A stretch of DNA of 64,000 nucleotides from Streptococcus salivarius (GTDB taxonomy: Bacteria > Bacillota > Bacilli > Lactobacillales > Streptococcaceae): the NCBI RefSeq assembly GCF_000785515.1, contig NZ_CP009913.1, positions 896,001-960,000 of the forward strand, written 5' to 3'. The notes under the pieces are model-generated. The model was not told the origin of the DNA and made no database searches. It saw only the letters and a program-made list of their open reading frames with translations. Positions 45,727 to 56,300 of the stretch are shown here, piece by piece (the stretch's first letter is position 1; each line of letters starts with the position of its first letter). Position numbers and translations under genes: made by a program.

Positions 45727-45927
45727 ATGAAAACCATAACAGTGGTATTGATTTTTCTTTTGGTTTTTACTGTTATTAAACTATCAGGTATTGTTGCTAT
45801 TAGCAAACTGATGAAGCCAAGTGAAAAACAAATCGAAGAAGCTCGTCAGAAACGTCTTCAAGCTGAGAAAGAGGGCAAGGATCCTTTTGAAGACTGGGAT
45901 GAACGTGACGATGATGGTCTTGTCTAA
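45727..45927 (+). CDS. Small membrane protein of unknown function
   Basis: The 66-residue protein has one membrane helix (about 4-24), a basic helical middle, and an acidic tail EDWDERDDDG. AAGGAAATCT precedes the ATG. No family is recognised. It is convergent with pyrD across the shared hairpin. Confidence 0.7.
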   Translation: MKTITVVLIFLLVFTVIKLSGIVAISKLMKPSEKQIEEARQKRLQAEKEGKDPFEDWDERDDDGLV

Positions 45928-45950
45928 TAAGAGAATCCTCATCAAATAAT

Positions 45951-45983
45951 AAAAAAGTTTGGAAGACCTTCCAAACTTTTTTT
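45951..45983. terminator. Bidirectional terminator between the small gene and pyrD
   Basis: A-run, GTTTGGAAG-ac-CTTCCAAAC, T-run: symmetric, so usable from both sides. Confidence 0.92.
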
Positions 45984-45988
45984 GTAGA

Positions 45989-46924
45989 CTAGTCAATGTA
46001 GTGAAGTTTTCCTCGGAAGTCTTCAAGAGTTTCGTAACCTTTTTCTTCCATGATTTCTTTAAGTTCTTTAGTAATACGGTCAAAAACAGCGACACCTTCT
46101 TTTTGAAGGGCAGTACCTACTTGTACCATACTTGCACCACAAAGGATGTGTTCAAAGGCATCACGACCAGATTTGACACCACCAGTACCAATAATTTGGA
46201 TTTCAGGTTTCAGACGTTGGTAGAAAGCGTGAACGTTTGCCAAGGCAGTAGGTTTGATGTAGTCACCACCGATACCACCAAAACCATTCTTAGGTTTGAT
46301 GACAACAGACTCATCTTCGATGTAAAGGCCGTTACCAATTGAGTTCACACAGTTAACAAAGACAAGTGGAAATTGGTTGAACACTGCAGCAGCCTGGTCA
46401 AAGTGCACAATATCAAAGTATGGTGGTAATTTCACACCAAGAGGTTTTGTAAAGTAAGAGAAGACTTCAGTAAGGATCTCGGTTGTTGTTTCAAAATCGT
46501 AAGCGATTTGAGGTTTTCCTGGAACGTTAGGACATGAAAGGTTGAGTTCAACCAGCCCCTCGTAGTCGCTATCTTGAACTTTTTTAAGAATAGTATGCGT
46601 TTCCTCAGGTGAGAGACCAACAAGTGAAAGAAAATGATTTTTTGTATTGGGTTGCTTTTGCAATTCAATGACATAGTCAAGGTAGTATTCAAAACCGTTA
46701 TTTGGCAATCCCATTGAGTTGATTGACCCAAGAGGGACATTCACATAACGTGGTTCAGGATTACCAGGGCGGGCCTCAAGTGTCCCAGTTTTTGTGACAA
46801 ATGAACCTGCAGCTGAAGCCTCAACCTCTGCCAATTCTTCCTTAGTCATACAATGAACACCAGCAGCATTCATAAGACAGTTAGCAAATGTAAACTGACC
46901 AACTTTTGTAGCAGTAGAAACCAT
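45989..46924 (-). CDS. pyrD: Dihydroorotate dehydrogenase, class 1A (fumarate type)
   Basis: This 311-residue cytosolic FMN enzyme oxidises dihydroorotate to orotate with fumarate as acceptor. The active-site base Cys131 is in [10 protein letters not shown], the class 1A hallmark; [11 protein letters not shown] near 247 binds FMN phosphate. ATG at 46924 is preceded by AAGGAGG, whereas the longer frame reaching 46945 lacks one. It is a lone gene, not in a pyr operon, and no PyrR-type leader was recognised. Confidence 0.95.
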   Translation of the reverse strand: MVSTATKVGQFTFANCLMNAAGVHCMTKEELAEVEASAAGSFVTKTGTLEARPGNPEPRYVNVPLGSINSMGLPNNGFEYYLDYVIELQKQPNTKNHFLSLVGLSPEETHTILKKVQDSDYEGLVELNLSCPNVPGKPQIAYDFETTTEILTEVFSYFTKPLGVKLPPYFDIVHFDQAAAVFNQFPLVFVNCVNSIGNGLYIEDESVVIKPKNGFGGIGGDYIKPTALANVHAFYQRLKPEIQIIGTGGVKSGRDAFEHILCGASMVQVGTALQKEGVAVFDRITKELKEIMEEKGYETLEDFRGKLHYID

Positions 46925-46971
46925 AAGATCCTCCTTAAAGATCACAAAGCAAAATGTTACTATTTCATCTC

Positions 46972-46980
46972 ATTTTAGCA
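46972..46980 (-). promoter_or_regulatory. Extended -10 promoter of pyrD
   Basis: On the minus strand, TGcTAAAAT about 48 bases ahead of the start. Confidence 0.55.
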
Positions 46981-47179
46981 TGAAAAGAGGCCTAAAACAA
47001 GGAAATATTGGACGAGCTAAAGCATTCAAAACGAAATTCTGATACCGTCTCTTTTTGCCAAGACAAGAAGCAATAGAATTTTACAGAATTTTTTGGATTT
47101 TGCTAGCTTTTTCAAGGTTTTTTGGGTAGAATAGATAGAGTAAATGGGTATAACCCAAAATAAAAAGGAGACATAACTA

Positions 47180-47872
47180 ATGGTAAAATTGGTTTTCGCT
47201 CGCCACGGTGAGTCTGAATGGAACAAAGCTAACCTTTTCACAGGTTGGGCTGACGTAGATCTTTCTGAAAAAGGTACTCAACAAGCTATCGACGCTGGTA
47301 AATTGATCAAAGAAGCTGGTATCGAATTTGACCAAGCATACACTTCAGTATTGAAACGTGCGATCAAAACAACTAACTTGGCTCTTGAAGCATCTGACCA
47401 ACTTTGGGTTCCAGTTGAAAAATCATGGCGCTTGAACGAACGTCACTACGGTGGTTTGACTGGTAAAAACAAAGCAGAAGCTGCTGAACAATTTGGTGAT
47501 GAGCAAGTTCACATTTGGCGTCGTTCATACGATGTATTGCCTCCAGCAATGGATCGTGATGATGAGCACTCAGCACACACTGACCGTCGTTACGCTTCAC
47601 TTGACGACTCAGTAATTCCAGATGCTGAAAACTTGAAAGTTACTTTGGAACGTGCCCTTCCATTCTGGGAAGATAAAATCGCTCCAGCTCTTAAAGATGG
47701 TAAAAACGTATTCGTAGGTGCACACGGTAACTCAATCCGTGCCCTCGTTAAACACATCAAACAATTGTCAGACGACGAAATCATGGATGTTGAAATTCCA
47801 AACTTCCCACCATTGGTATTCGAATTTGACGAAAAATTGAACGTTGTTAACGAATACTATCTCGGAAAATAA
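47180..47872 (+). CDS. gpmA: 2,3-bisphosphoglycerate-dependent phosphoglycerate mutase
   Basis: This 230-residue glycolytic enzyme interconverts 3- and 2-phosphoglycerate. The phospho-acceptor His9 is in [19 protein letters not shown] near 84-94 and [11 protein letters not shown] near 180 complete the site. It has strongly biased codons, as in pfkA and pyk. AAAAGGAG is the ribosome site, and a TGGGT/ACCCA dyad (47145-47157) sits in the leader. Confidence 0.97.
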   Translation: MVKLVFARHGESEWNKANLFTGWADVDLSEKGTQQAIDAGKLIKEAGIEFDQAYTSVLKRAIKTTNLALEASDQLWVPVEKSWRLNERHYGGLTGKNKAEAAEQFGDEQVHIWRRSYDVLPPAMDRDDEHSAHTDRRYASLDDSVIPDAENLKVTLERALPFWEDKIAPALKDGKNVFVGAHGNSIRALVKHIKQLSDDEIMDVEIPNFPPLVFEFDEKLNVVNEYYLGK

Positions 47873-47901
47873 GCTGAGATAAGTAGTTATCATTAACAAT
47901 A

Positions 47902-47931
47902 AAAAAAGTTGACTTCGGTCAGCTTTTTTTC
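47902..47931 (+). terminator. Terminator of gpmA
   Basis: AAGTTGAC-ttcg-GTCAGCTT stem with a UUCG loop, then a T run. Confidence 0.9.
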
Positions 47932-47954
47932 TTTTACTGAAAATAAATGTAAAT

Positions 47955-47969
47955 TATGGTCAGAAAAGT
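47955..47969 (+). promoter_or_regulatory. Possible CodY box upstream of leuA
   Basis: The 15 bases match the CodY consensus AATTTTCWGAAAATT at 11 of 15 positions and lie about 22 bases above the -35. A role in nutritional repression of leu genes would fit, but the match is marginal. Confidence 0.35.
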
Positions 47970-47991
47970 CAGTCAATTCAGTAATTTTTCC

Positions 47992-48020
47992 TTGACTTTC
48001 AAGTTGGAAAGATGTATCAT
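47992..48020 (+). promoter_or_regulatory. Sigma-70 promoter of the leu operon
   Basis: TTGACT and TATCAT separated by exactly 17 bases. The -10 lies inside the dyad at 48011-48037. Confidence 0.8.
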
Positions 48021-48037
48021 ATTAACCAAGATACATC
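48011..48037 (+). promoter_or_regulatory. Inverted repeat over the leu -10 box
   Basis: GATGTATC and GATACATC form a perfect 8-base dyad with an 11-base centre, covering the -10 and transcription start. This position suits a repressor operator. Confidence 0.6.
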
Positions 48038-48054
48038 GAAAGGAAATGAGTCAA

Positions 48055-48102
48055 ATGACATTCGCAACTACAACTGTTTTGCTATTGCGTAATGAGGGCT
48101 AG
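48055..48102 (+). CDS. leu operon leader peptide
   Basis: This 15-codon frame encodes MTFATTTVLLLRNEG, with three consecutive Leu codons (TTG CTA TTG) after Val. An in-frame ATG at 48046 would add three residues, but it sits too near the AAAGGA ribosome site. Position between promoter and attenuator, and the control-codon run, mark it as a leader peptide whose translation senses charged Leu-tRNA. Confidence 0.82.
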   Translation: MTFATTTVLLLRNEG

Positions 48103-48183
48103 TGCAAAAGCATTAGTCCTGTTTGGCTTACCAAGCGGGAGGTAAAAACATCTCGCTTGGGTTTCCGAGTGAGATGTTTTTTT
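48097..48183 (+). promoter_or_regulatory. Transcription attenuator of the leu operon
   Basis: There are three mutually exclusive structures. GGGCTAGTGC pairs with GCATTAGTCC around the leader stop codon. CCAAGCG (48131-48137) pairs with CGCTTGG (48154-48160) as antiterminator. ACATCTCGCT (48148-48157) pairs with AGTGAGATGT (48168-48177), followed by seven Ts, as terminator. TTGG/CCAA near 48123-48134 can sequester the antiterminator. Confidence 0.82.
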
Positions 48184-48220
48184 ACTACTATCGTTTTTAC
48201 TTTTAGAAAGAGGATTGTCT

Positions 48221-49777
48221 ATGCGTAAAGTTGAATTTTTTGATACAAGTCTTCGTGATGGGGAACAAACACCAGGTGTTAACTTTTCAATCAAAGAAAA
48301 AGTTGCCATTGCTAAGCAACTTGAAAAATGGGGAATTTCTGTAATCGAAGCAGGTTTCCCTGCAGCTAGCCCAGATTCATTTGAGGCAGTAAAACAAATT
48401 GCGGAAGCTATGACAACAACTTCTGTTACTGGTTTGGCTCGTTCAGTAAAATCTGATATTGATGCTTGTTATGAGGCTTTGAAAGATGCTAAGTATCCAC
48501 AAATTCATGTCTTTATCGCAACAAGTCCGATTCATCGTGAGTTTAAATTGAAGAAATCAAAAGAAGAAATTCTTGAAGCTGTAAAAGAACATGTGTCATA
48601 TGCACGTTCAAAATTTGAAGTTGTTGAGTTTTCTCCTGAAGATGCTACTCGTACTGAGCTTGATTTCTTGACTGAAGTTGTTCAAACAGCAGTTGATGCT
48701 GGTGCCTCATATATTAATATTCCTGATACAGTTGGCTTTACGACTCCAGAAGAGTTTGCACGTATTTTTGATCACTTGACTGAAAATATTAAATCAGATC
48801 ATAAAGTTGTCTTTGGTGTTCACTGCCACGATGACCTTGGTATGGCAACTGCAAATACTTTGACAGCAATTAAACATGGTGCTGGACGTGTTCAGGGAAC
48901 AGTCAATGGTATTGGTGAGCGTGCGGGTAATGTTGCTCTTGAAGAAGTAGCTGTTGCTTTGAAAATTCGTGAAGACTTCTTCCAAGCAACAAGTGATATT
49001 GTTCTTAATGAAACAATGAATACTTCAGAGCTTGTTTCTCGCTTCTCTGGAATTCCTGTTCCTAAAAATAAAGCTGTTGTTGGTGGAAATGCCTTCTCTC
49101 ATGAATCAGGTATCCACCAAGATGGTGTTCTTAAGAACCCACAAACTTATGAAATCTTCACACCAGAATTGGTAGGTGTGAAGAGTAACAGTCTTCCTCT
49201 TGGTAAATTGTCAGGACGTCATGCCTTTGTTGAAAAATTGAAAGAACTTGAGCTTGACTTTGTTGAAGAAGATATCAAACCACTCTTTGCCAAATTTAAA
49301 GTCTTGGCTGGGAAAAAACATGATATCACAGATGCAGACATTCGTGCACTTGTTGCTGGTACTAGTGTAGATAATCCAGAAGGTTTCCACTTCGAAGATC
49401 TTCGCTTGACTACTAATGCTGATGAAACAATCACTGCTACAGTAAGCTTGGCTAATGAAGACGGTGAATCTGTAGAATTTTTGGCCAATGGTCAAGGGTC
49501 AGTTGAAGCTATCTTCAATGCTATTGACAAATTCTTCAACCAAACAGTTCGCTTGACTTCTTATAATATTGACGCTGTAACTGATGGTATTGATGCGCAA
49601 GCGCGTGTACTTGTAACTGTTGAAAATGTAGATACAGATACTATTTTCAATGCATCTGGTTTGGACTTTGATGTCTTGAAAGCATCAGCAATTGCCTATA
49701 TCAATGCTAATACATTGGTTCAAAAAGAAAATGCCGGTGAGATGGCACGTAAGGTTTCTTATCGTGACCTTCCATAA
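48221..49777 (+). CDS. leuA: 2-isopropylmalate synthase
   Basis: This 518-residue enzyme condenses 2-ketoisovalerate with acetyl-CoA, the committed step to leucine. FFDTSLRDGEQTPGV near the start supplies the metal Asp, and GVHCHDDLGMATAN near 200 the HxH ligands; the C-terminal regulatory domain for leucine feedback runs from about 390. ATG 48221 follows AAAGAGGA and is preferred to TTG 48215. Confidence 0.96.
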   Translation: MRKVEFFDTSLRDGEQTPGVNFSIKEKVAIAKQLEKWGISVIEAGFPAASPDSFEAVKQIAEAMTTTSVTGLARSVKSDIDACYEALKDAKYPQIHVFIATSPIHREFKLKKSKEEILEAVKEHVSYARSKFEVVEFSPEDATRTELDFLTEVVQTAVDAGASYINIPDTVGFTTPEEFARIFDHLTENIKSDHKVVFGVHCHDDLGMATANTLTAIKHGAGRVQGTVNGIGERAGNVALEEVAVALKIREDFFQATSDIVLNETMNTSELVSRFSGIPVPKNKAVVGGNAFSHESGIHQDGVLKNPQTYEIFTPELVGVKSNSLPLGKLSGRHAFVEKLKELELDFVEEDIKPLFAKFKVLAGKKHDITDADIRALVAGTSVDNPEGFHFEDLRLTTNADETITATVSLANEDGESVEFLANGQGSVEAIFNAIDKFFNQTVRLTSYNIDAVTDGIDAQARVLVTVENVDTDTIFNASGLDFDVLKASAIAYINANTLVQKENAGEMARKVSYRDLP

Positions 49778-49795
49778 GCCAAAGAGGAGTTAAAC

Positions 49796-50833
49796 ATGAC
49801 AAAGAAAATCGTAACACTTTCAGGTGATGGAATTGGACCTGAGATTATGGCAGCGGGTCTTGAAGTTCTTGAAAAAGTAGCTTCAAAAATTGGATTTGAT
49901 TATGACATCGATGCCAAACCATTTGGTGGTGCTGGTATTGATGCTGAAGGTCATCCACTTCCTAAGTCAACTTTGGATGCTGCTAAATCAGCAGATGCTA
50001 TCCTCTTGGCTGCAATTGGTGGACCAAAATATGACAATGCGCCAGTTCGTCCTGAACAAGGACTTTTGGCCATTCGTAAAGAGCTAAATCTCTTTGCTAA
50101 TATCCGTCCTGTCCGCATCTTTGATGCTTTGAAACACTTGTCACCTCTTAAACCAGAGCGTATCGAGGGCGTAGATTTTGTCGTTGTTCGTGAGCTTACA
50201 GGTGGGATTTACTTTGGTGAGCATATTATCGAAGAAGATAAGGCTCGTGATATCAATGATTATTCAGCAGATGAGATTCGTCGTATCATGCGTCGTGCTT
50301 TCAAGATTGCCCAAGGTCGTGGCAAAAAGGTCACTAGCATTGATAAACAAAATGTTTTGGCAACTTCTAAATTGTGGCGTAAGATTGCTGATGAAGTTTC
50401 TTTGGAGTTTCCAGATGTAACTCTTGAACACCAACTCGTTGATAGTGCCGCAATGATTATGATTACCAACCCAGCTCGTTTTGATGTGGTTGTGACAGAA
50501 AATCTTTTTGGAGATATCTTGTCTGATGAATCAAGTGTCCTTCCAGGAACTTTAGGCGTTATGCCATCTGCCAGTCATTCTGAAAATGGTCCTAGTCTTT
50601 ATGAACCTATCCATGGTTCAGCACCAGACATTGCCGGTCAAGGTATTGCCAACCCAATTTCAATGATTTTATCAGTAGCTATGATGTTGCGTGAAAGTTT
50701 CAATGAAACTGAAGGGGCTGAATTGATTGAAAATGCTGTTGATAAGACCTTGAACCAAGGCATCTTGACACGTGATTTGGGTGGTCAGGCTTCGACTGCT
50801 GAAATGACAGCAGCTATTATTAGCAATCTCTAA
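49796..50833 (+). CDS. leuB: 3-isopropylmalate dehydrogenase
   Basis: This 345-residue NAD-dependent beta-decarboxylating dehydrogenase makes 2-ketoisocaproate. Motifs are SGDGIGPEI at the start, RELTGGIYFGE near 137, DKQNVLATSKLWR near 183 and VTENLFGDILSDE near 230. It lies 18 bases after leuA with AGAGGAG. Confidence 0.97.
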   Translation: MTKKIVTLSGDGIGPEIMAAGLEVLEKVASKIGFDYDIDAKPFGGAGIDAEGHPLPKSTLDAAKSADAILLAAIGGPKYDNAPVRPEQGLLAIRKELNLFANIRPVRIFDALKHLSPLKPERIEGVDFVVVRELTGGIYFGEHIIEEDKARDINDYSADEIRRIMRRAFKIAQGRGKKVTSIDKQNVLATSKLWRKIADEVSLEFPDVTLEHQLVDSAAMIMITNPARFDVVVTENLFGDILSDESSVLPGTLGVMPSASHSENGPSLYEPIHGSAPDIAGQGIANPISMILSVAMMLRESFNETEGAELIENAVDKTLNQGILTRDLGGQASTAEMTAAIISNL

Positions 50834-50837
50834 ACTC

Positions 50838-51119
50838 ATGACACTAAAACTAGTGTTACTCAGTGTTTTGTTGGTATGGAATCTCCTTGTTTTATGTGCT
50901 TATGGACTTGATAAAAGCAAGGCTATTCGACATAAGAGACGGATTTCTGAGAAGGCATTATTATTGCAGACTCTGATTTTCGGTGGTATTGGTGCTTTTC
51001 TAGGTGGAAAACTTTTTAGACATAAAATTAACAAATGGTATTTTAAGCTATGTTGGCTTATGGGAATTGTTATTGATGTCGTTATTTTATACCTTATTCT
51101 AACAAGACTTTCGGATTAG
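50838..51119 (+). CDS. DUF1294 family small membrane protein
   Basis: The 93-residue protein has three to four hydrophobic helices (about 4-22, 40-57, 68-87), with basic KSKAIRHKRRISEK and FRHKINKWYF between them; the latter (KLFRHKTxK-like) is the DUF1294 signature. It starts 4 bases after the leuB stop and ends 30 bases before leuC, so it is co-transcribed with leu genes. The function is unknown and it has no evident link to leucine synthesis. Confidence 0.82.
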   Translation: MTLKLVLLSVLLVWNLLVLCAYGLDKSKAIRHKRRISEKALLLQTLIFGGIGAFLGGKLFRHKINKWYFKLCWLMGIVIDVVILYLILTRLSD

Positions 51120-51149
51120 CTAATCCTTAGATTATATTTGGAGTATTTT

Positions 51150-52541
51150 ATGAGCGGAAAATCAATTTTTGATAAACTTTGGGAACGCCACGTCGTTACT
51201 GGAAACGAGGGCGAACCACAATTGATGTATGTGGATCAGCATTATATTCACGAGGTTACAAGTCCACAGGCCTTTCAAGGACTTCGTGATGCTGGACGTA
51301 AAGTTCGTCGCCCAGATCTAACTTTTGGTACGACAGACCACAACGTTCCTACAGTTGATATTTTTAACATTCGTGACCTTATTTCTAAAAACCAAATTGA
51401 TACTTTGGCGAAAAACGTCGAAGAATTTGGTATTGATGCGGCTACCCACGGTACTGCTCGTCAGGGGATTGTCCATATGGTTGGTCCTGAAACAGGTCGT
51501 AGTCAACCCGGAAAATTTGTAGTTTGTGGGGATAGTCATACGGCTACGCACGGTGCCTTTGGTGCCATTGCCTTTGGTATTGGTACATCTGAGGTGGAAC
51601 ATGTCTTTGCGACACAATGTTTGTGGCAAGTAAAACCTAAGAAAATGAAGGTTGAATTTGTTGGTAAACCACAGCCAGGTGTTTATTCAAAAGACTTTAT
51701 TCTTGCACTTATTGCACGCTATGGCGTTGATGCTGGTGTAGGATACGCGGTTGAATATTGTGGTGAAGCTATTGATGCCCTTTCAATGGATGAACGCATG
51801 ACTATCTGTAACATGTCTATTGAATTTGGTGCTAAGATGGGTCTTATGAATCCAGACCAAAAAACTTATGATTATGTTGAAGGGCGTCCTTGCGCACCTA
51901 AGGGTGAGAAGTTTGAAGAAGCAGTAGCTGACTGGAAAACCTTGGTCTCAGATCCAGATGCTGAATACGATAAAGTAATCACTATTGATGTTTCAGAATT
52001 GGCACCTATGGTTACATGGGGAACTAACCCTGAAATGGGTGTTGAGTTTGATCAACCATTCCCAGAAATCAAAGACTTTAATGATGAACGTGCTTACGAG
52101 TATATGGATGTTAAGCCTGGCGAATATGCTAAAGATATCGATCTTGGCTATGTCTTTATTGGTTCTTGTACTAACGCACGTCTTAGCGACCTTGAGTTAG
52201 CTGCTAAATTCGTTAAAGGAAAACATATCGCACCAACATTGACAGCTATTGTTGTTCCAGGTTCACGTCCAGTTAAGAAAGAAGCTGAACGTCTTGGTTT
52301 GGATAAAATTTTCTTGGATGCAGGATTTGAATGGCGTGATCCAGGTTGCTCAATGTGTCTTGGTATGAACCCAGACCATGTTCCAGAAGGCGTTCACTGT
52401 GCATCTACAAGTAACCGTAACTTTGAGGGACGTCAAGGATATGGAGCTCGTACTCACCTTTGTAGTCCAGCAATGGCAGCAGCTGCGGCAATCGCTGGTA
52501 AATTTGTAGATGTACGCTATATGCCAGAAGTTCAAGCATAA
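51150..52541 (+). CDS. leuC: 3-isopropylmalate dehydratase large subunit
   Basis: This 463-residue aconitase-family iron-sulfur subunit isomerises 2- to 3-isopropylmalate with LeuD. Cluster ligands are in GSCTNAR near 338 and CSMCLGMN near 400; [12 protein letters not shown] near 129 is also typical. ATG 51150 follows TTGGAG; the in-frame TTG 51138 is part of that ribosome site. Confidence 0.97.
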   Translation: MSGKSIFDKLWERHVVTGNEGEPQLMYVDQHYIHEVTSPQAFQGLRDAGRKVRRPDLTFGTTDHNVPTVDIFNIRDLISKNQIDTLAKNVEEFGIDAATHGTARQGIVHMVGPETGRSQPGKFVVCGDSHTATHGAFGAIAFGIGTSEVEHVFATQCLWQVKPKKMKVEFVGKPQPGVYSKDFILALIARYGVDAGVGYAVEYCGEAIDALSMDERMTICNMSIEFGAKMGLMNPDQKTYDYVEGRPCAPKGEKFEEAVADWKTLVSDPDAEYDKVITIDVSELAPMVTWGTNPEMGVEFDQPFPEIKDFNDERAYEYMDVKPGEYAKDIDLGYVFIGSCTNARLSDLELAAKFVKGKHIAPTLTAIVVPGSRPVKKEAERLGLDKIFLDAGFEWRDPGCSMCLGMNPDHVPEGVHCASTSNRNFEGRQGYGARTHLCSPAMAAAAAIAGKFVDVRYMPEVQA

Positions 52542-52552
52542 GGGAGAAGATA

Positions 52553-53143
52553 ATGGAAAAATTTACCGTCTATACAGGGAAATCAGTACCTTTGATGAAT
52601 GATAACATCGATACGGACCAACTCATTCCCAAACAATTCTTGAAAGCTGTTGATAAAAAAGGCTTCGGTAAGAATTTGATGTTTGAATGGCGTTATCTTA
52701 ATGATGACTACGAAGAAAATCCTGATTTCGTCTTCAATAAACCTGAGTATCGCGATGCGACTATTTTGGTTACTGGTGATAACTTTGGTTCAGGATCATC
52801 TCGTGAACACGCTGCGTGGGCATTGGAAGACTATGGTTTCCGCTGTGTTATCGCTGGATCATTTTCAGATATCCACTATAACAACGAATTGAAGAATGGT
52901 ATGTTGCCAATCGTTCAACCCCTGGAAGTACGTCAAAAATTGGCTGCTCTTCCTGCAGGTGAGGAAATCACGATTGACCTTCCAAACCAAGTCATTAAAT
53001 CTTCAGCAGGAGAGTTTCCATTTGATATCGATCATGAGTGGAAACGTAAATTGGTTGAAGGGCTTGACGATATTGGAATCACTCTTCAATATGAAGATTT
53101 GATTGCTGCCTATGAAAAACAACGCCCATCATATTGGCAATAA
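52553..53143 (+). CDS. leuD: 3-isopropylmalate dehydratase small subunit
   Basis: The 196-residue swivel-domain partner of LeuC has [15 protein letters not shown] near 18-32 and [17 protein letters not shown] near 74-90, which bind the substrate. It lies 11 bases after leuC with GGGAGA. It is the last gene of the operon. Confidence 0.97.
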   Translation: MEKFTVYTGKSVPLMNDNIDTDQLIPKQFLKAVDKKGFGKNLMFEWRYLNDDYEENPDFVFNKPEYRDATILVTGDNFGSGSSREHAAWALEDYGFRCVIAGSFSDIHYNNELKNGMLPIVQPLEVRQKLAALPAGEEITIDLPNQVIKSSAGEFPFDIDHEWKRKLVEGLDDIGITLQYEDLIAAYEKQRPSYWQ

Positions 53144-53227
53144 GGGACTAAGTTGTTTTTCTAAACTTTGATATTCAATCTTGCTATCAGAAGCAATGAT
53201 GTGTTAGTAAAAAAATAATGATCACTT

Positions 53228-53283
53228 AAAAGAATGGGATAAGGACAATGTCTAAAATGTTGTTCTATCTCATTCTTTTTGTT
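53228..53283 (+). terminator. Terminator of the leu operon
   Basis: AAAGAATG..GATA..ACAA pairs with TTGT..TATC..CATTCTTT in a long bulged stem, followed by Ts. Confidence 0.75.
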
Positions 53284-53325
53284 TGAAACAGTTAATATGG
53301 TAGAGGCGTTTTTACTAGTAGCGTA

Positions 53326-53334
53326 TGCTATAAT
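53326..53334 (+). promoter_or_regulatory. Extended -10 promoter of dnaE
   Basis: TGcTATAAT, 23 bases before the dnaE start. Confidence 0.7.
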
Positions 53335-53357
53335 AGAAAGATAGAAAGGAGGCCTTC

Positions 53358-56300
53358 ATGTTTGCACAATTGGATACAAAATCCGTCTATAGTTTCATGG
53401 ATAGTGTCGTAGATTTGAACAGCTACGTTGCGCGTGCCAAAGAGCTTGGCTATCAAGCCCTTGGTTTGATGGATCGTGACAATCTCTATGCTGCTTATCA
53501 TTTTGCCCAGCTTGCAAGTAGAAACGGTTTACGTCCTTTGATTGGTATGGAAGCTAATCTATTTTACGAGGGAAGAAAAATTCCTTTTCGTCTATTAGCA
53601 AAAAATAATCAGGGCTATAAAAATTTGATGAAGTTGGCAACAGAGCTTTCCTCAGGACAACGTGAACTTACAGCTTTTTCGGACTATCTGAATGCTATTG
53701 CCCTCATCCTTCCGAGTGAAGACTGGGAGTCAGGGATGACACTTGGTTCAGAGGTTTTCATTGGGGTAAGGCCAGAAGATGCTGGCAAAGAGTTTGATTA
53801 TCCTGTGGTTCCCTTACATACAGTGCGTTACTTTGAGAATTCAGACCGCTCGACGATTCAGATGTTGCATGCCATCTCACAAAATGTTTCCTTGTCAGAG
53901 GCCTCTATTTGTCCTATGAATCAGCTACTTTTCTCGCCTCAAGAAATGGAAAGTGCCTATAGCGATATTCCAGAGGCTTTGAACAATTTGGAGCAACTTG
54001 TTTCAGACATTACTTATCAATTTGATACAGATTTGAAGCTTCCACGTTTTAATCGAGATATGCCTGCTGTTGACCAATTACGTCAATTAGCTCAATCTGG
54101 ATTGGAGTCTAAAAAGTTAACATCACCAGTTTATCAGGAACGTTTAGACAAAGAATTGTCTATCATTCATCAGATGGGCTTTGATGATTATTTCTTGATT
54201 GTCTGGGACTTGTTACGCTTTGGGCGTAGCCGTGGTTATTATATGGGAATGGGACGTGGATCTGCTGCAGGAAGCTTGGTGGCCTATGTTCTTGACATTA
54301 CTGGAATTGATCCCGTTAAAAATGACTTGCTTTTCGAGCGTTTCCTAAATGAAGAGCGTTATAGCATGCCTGATATTGATATCGACTTGCCTGATATCTA
54401 TCGAAGCGAGTTTCTTCATTATGTTAGGGACCGTTATGGTAGTAAGCACTCTGCTCAGATTGTTACCTTTTCAACCTTTGGAGCCAAGCAGGCTATTCGA
54501 GATGTTTTTAAACGTTTTGGTGCTAAGGAATTTGAACTGTCCCAACTAAGTAAAAAGATTTCTTTTCGTGATAACTTGACCTCTGTCTATGAGAAGAATA
54601 TGTCATTCAGACAGCTGATTAATCAGAGACAGGAATTTCAGAGGGCATTTGAAATTGCTAAGGCTATTGAAGGCCAGCCAAGACAAACCTCAATTCATGC
54701 TGCCGGTATAGTGATGAGTGATGATGACCTGACTAATCATATTCCTCTAAAAGCTGGTGAGGATATGATGGTTACTCAGTACGATGCCTCCGCAGTTGAG
54801 GCCAATGGCTTGCTTAAGATGGATTTCTTGGGTCTCCGTAATTTGACCTTTGTTCAAAAAATGAAGGAGAAGCTTGAAGAAGAGCAGGGCATCACTATTG
54901 ATATCAAATCCATTGACTTGGAAGATCCACAGACCCTAGCACTTTTTGCCAGTGGTAAGACAAAGGGGATTTTTCAGTTTGAGCAGGCGGGTGCCATAAA
55001 CCTCCTTAAACGAATTAAACCTGCTAAGTTCGAAGAAGTCGTAGCGACAACCTCTCTTAACCGTCCTGGAGCCAGCGATTATACAGATAATTTCATTGCT
55101 CGTAAGTATGGTAAGGAAAAAGTAGATCTGATTGATCCAGTAGTTGCACCAATCCTTGAGCCTACTTATGGCATCATGCTCTATCAGGAGCAGGTTATGC
55201 AGATTGCCCAAGTATTTGCGGGCTTTACACTTGGAAAAGCCGATTTGCTTCGTCGAGCGATGTCTAAAAAAGATGCCAATGAAATGTCCAAGATGTCCGA
55301 ACAATTCATGGAAGGAAGTCGTCAGTTAGGACGTGACCCACAGATTGCTGAAAGACTCTTTAGTATGATGGCTAAGTTTGCGGGTTATGGCTTTAATAGA
55401 AGTCATGCCTATGCCTACTCAGCTTTGGCCTTTCAGTTAGCCTATTTCAAAACGCACTACCCACAGATATTCTATGACGTTATGTTGAATTATTCGTCTA
55501 GTGATTACATTAAGGATGCAATTGAAAATGGCTTCTCCCTAGCTAGACTCGATATTAATAGGATTCCCTATCTGGACAAGATTTCAGATGGCAAGATCGT
55601 ATTAGGCCTTAAGACTATCAAAGGCTTGCCAAGAGATTTTTCCCTTTGGATTATTGAGGATCGCAAACAAAATGGCAAATACATTTCTATAGAAGACTTT
55701 TTGACACGTATTCCTAGTAAATATCAGAAAGTCGATATTTTGACACCTCTTATTCAAATTGGTTTGTTTGATATTTTTGAACCAAACCGTCAGAAAATCA
55801 TTGGCAATTTAAACAACCTCTTTACTTTTGTCAATGAGTTAGGAAGTTTGTTTGCAGAGTCCTCTTATTCTTGGGTTGATTATGAAGACTATAGCCAGAC
55901 GGATCGTTATAATTTAGAACAGGAGTTACTAGGAGTTGGGCTTAGTCCTCATCCTTTACACCTAGCTCAAAAAATGGCCTCTCGTCCCTATCAACCAATT
56001 TCTGATTTGACGGTTAATACTAAGGCGACGGTTTTGGTTCAGCTAGAGTCCGTTCGAATTATCAGAACTAAAAAAGGTGATCAGATGGCCTTTCTGAACG
56101 TAACTGATGGGATCAATAAACTTGATGTTACTCTATTCCCAGAAACTTATTTCTATCATAAGGATAAATTAAGTGAAGGTGGTCTCTTTTATCTTGATGG
56201 GCGGACCCAGGAGCGTGATGGACGCATTCAGTTAATTTTGTCCAACATGGAGGAAGCTAGTACGGAGCGTTTCTGGATTTTACTTGAGAATCATGATCAG

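Noticed and set aside
48121..48183. T-box riboswitch ahead of leuA
   Set aside because: There is no T-box core (AGGGTGGNACCGCG type) and no specifier-loop layout; a leader peptide and a simple attenuator explain the region.
54936..55304. Minus-strand frame of 122 codons within dnaE
   Set aside because: Shadow of dnaE; product is not protein-like and lacks a start context.
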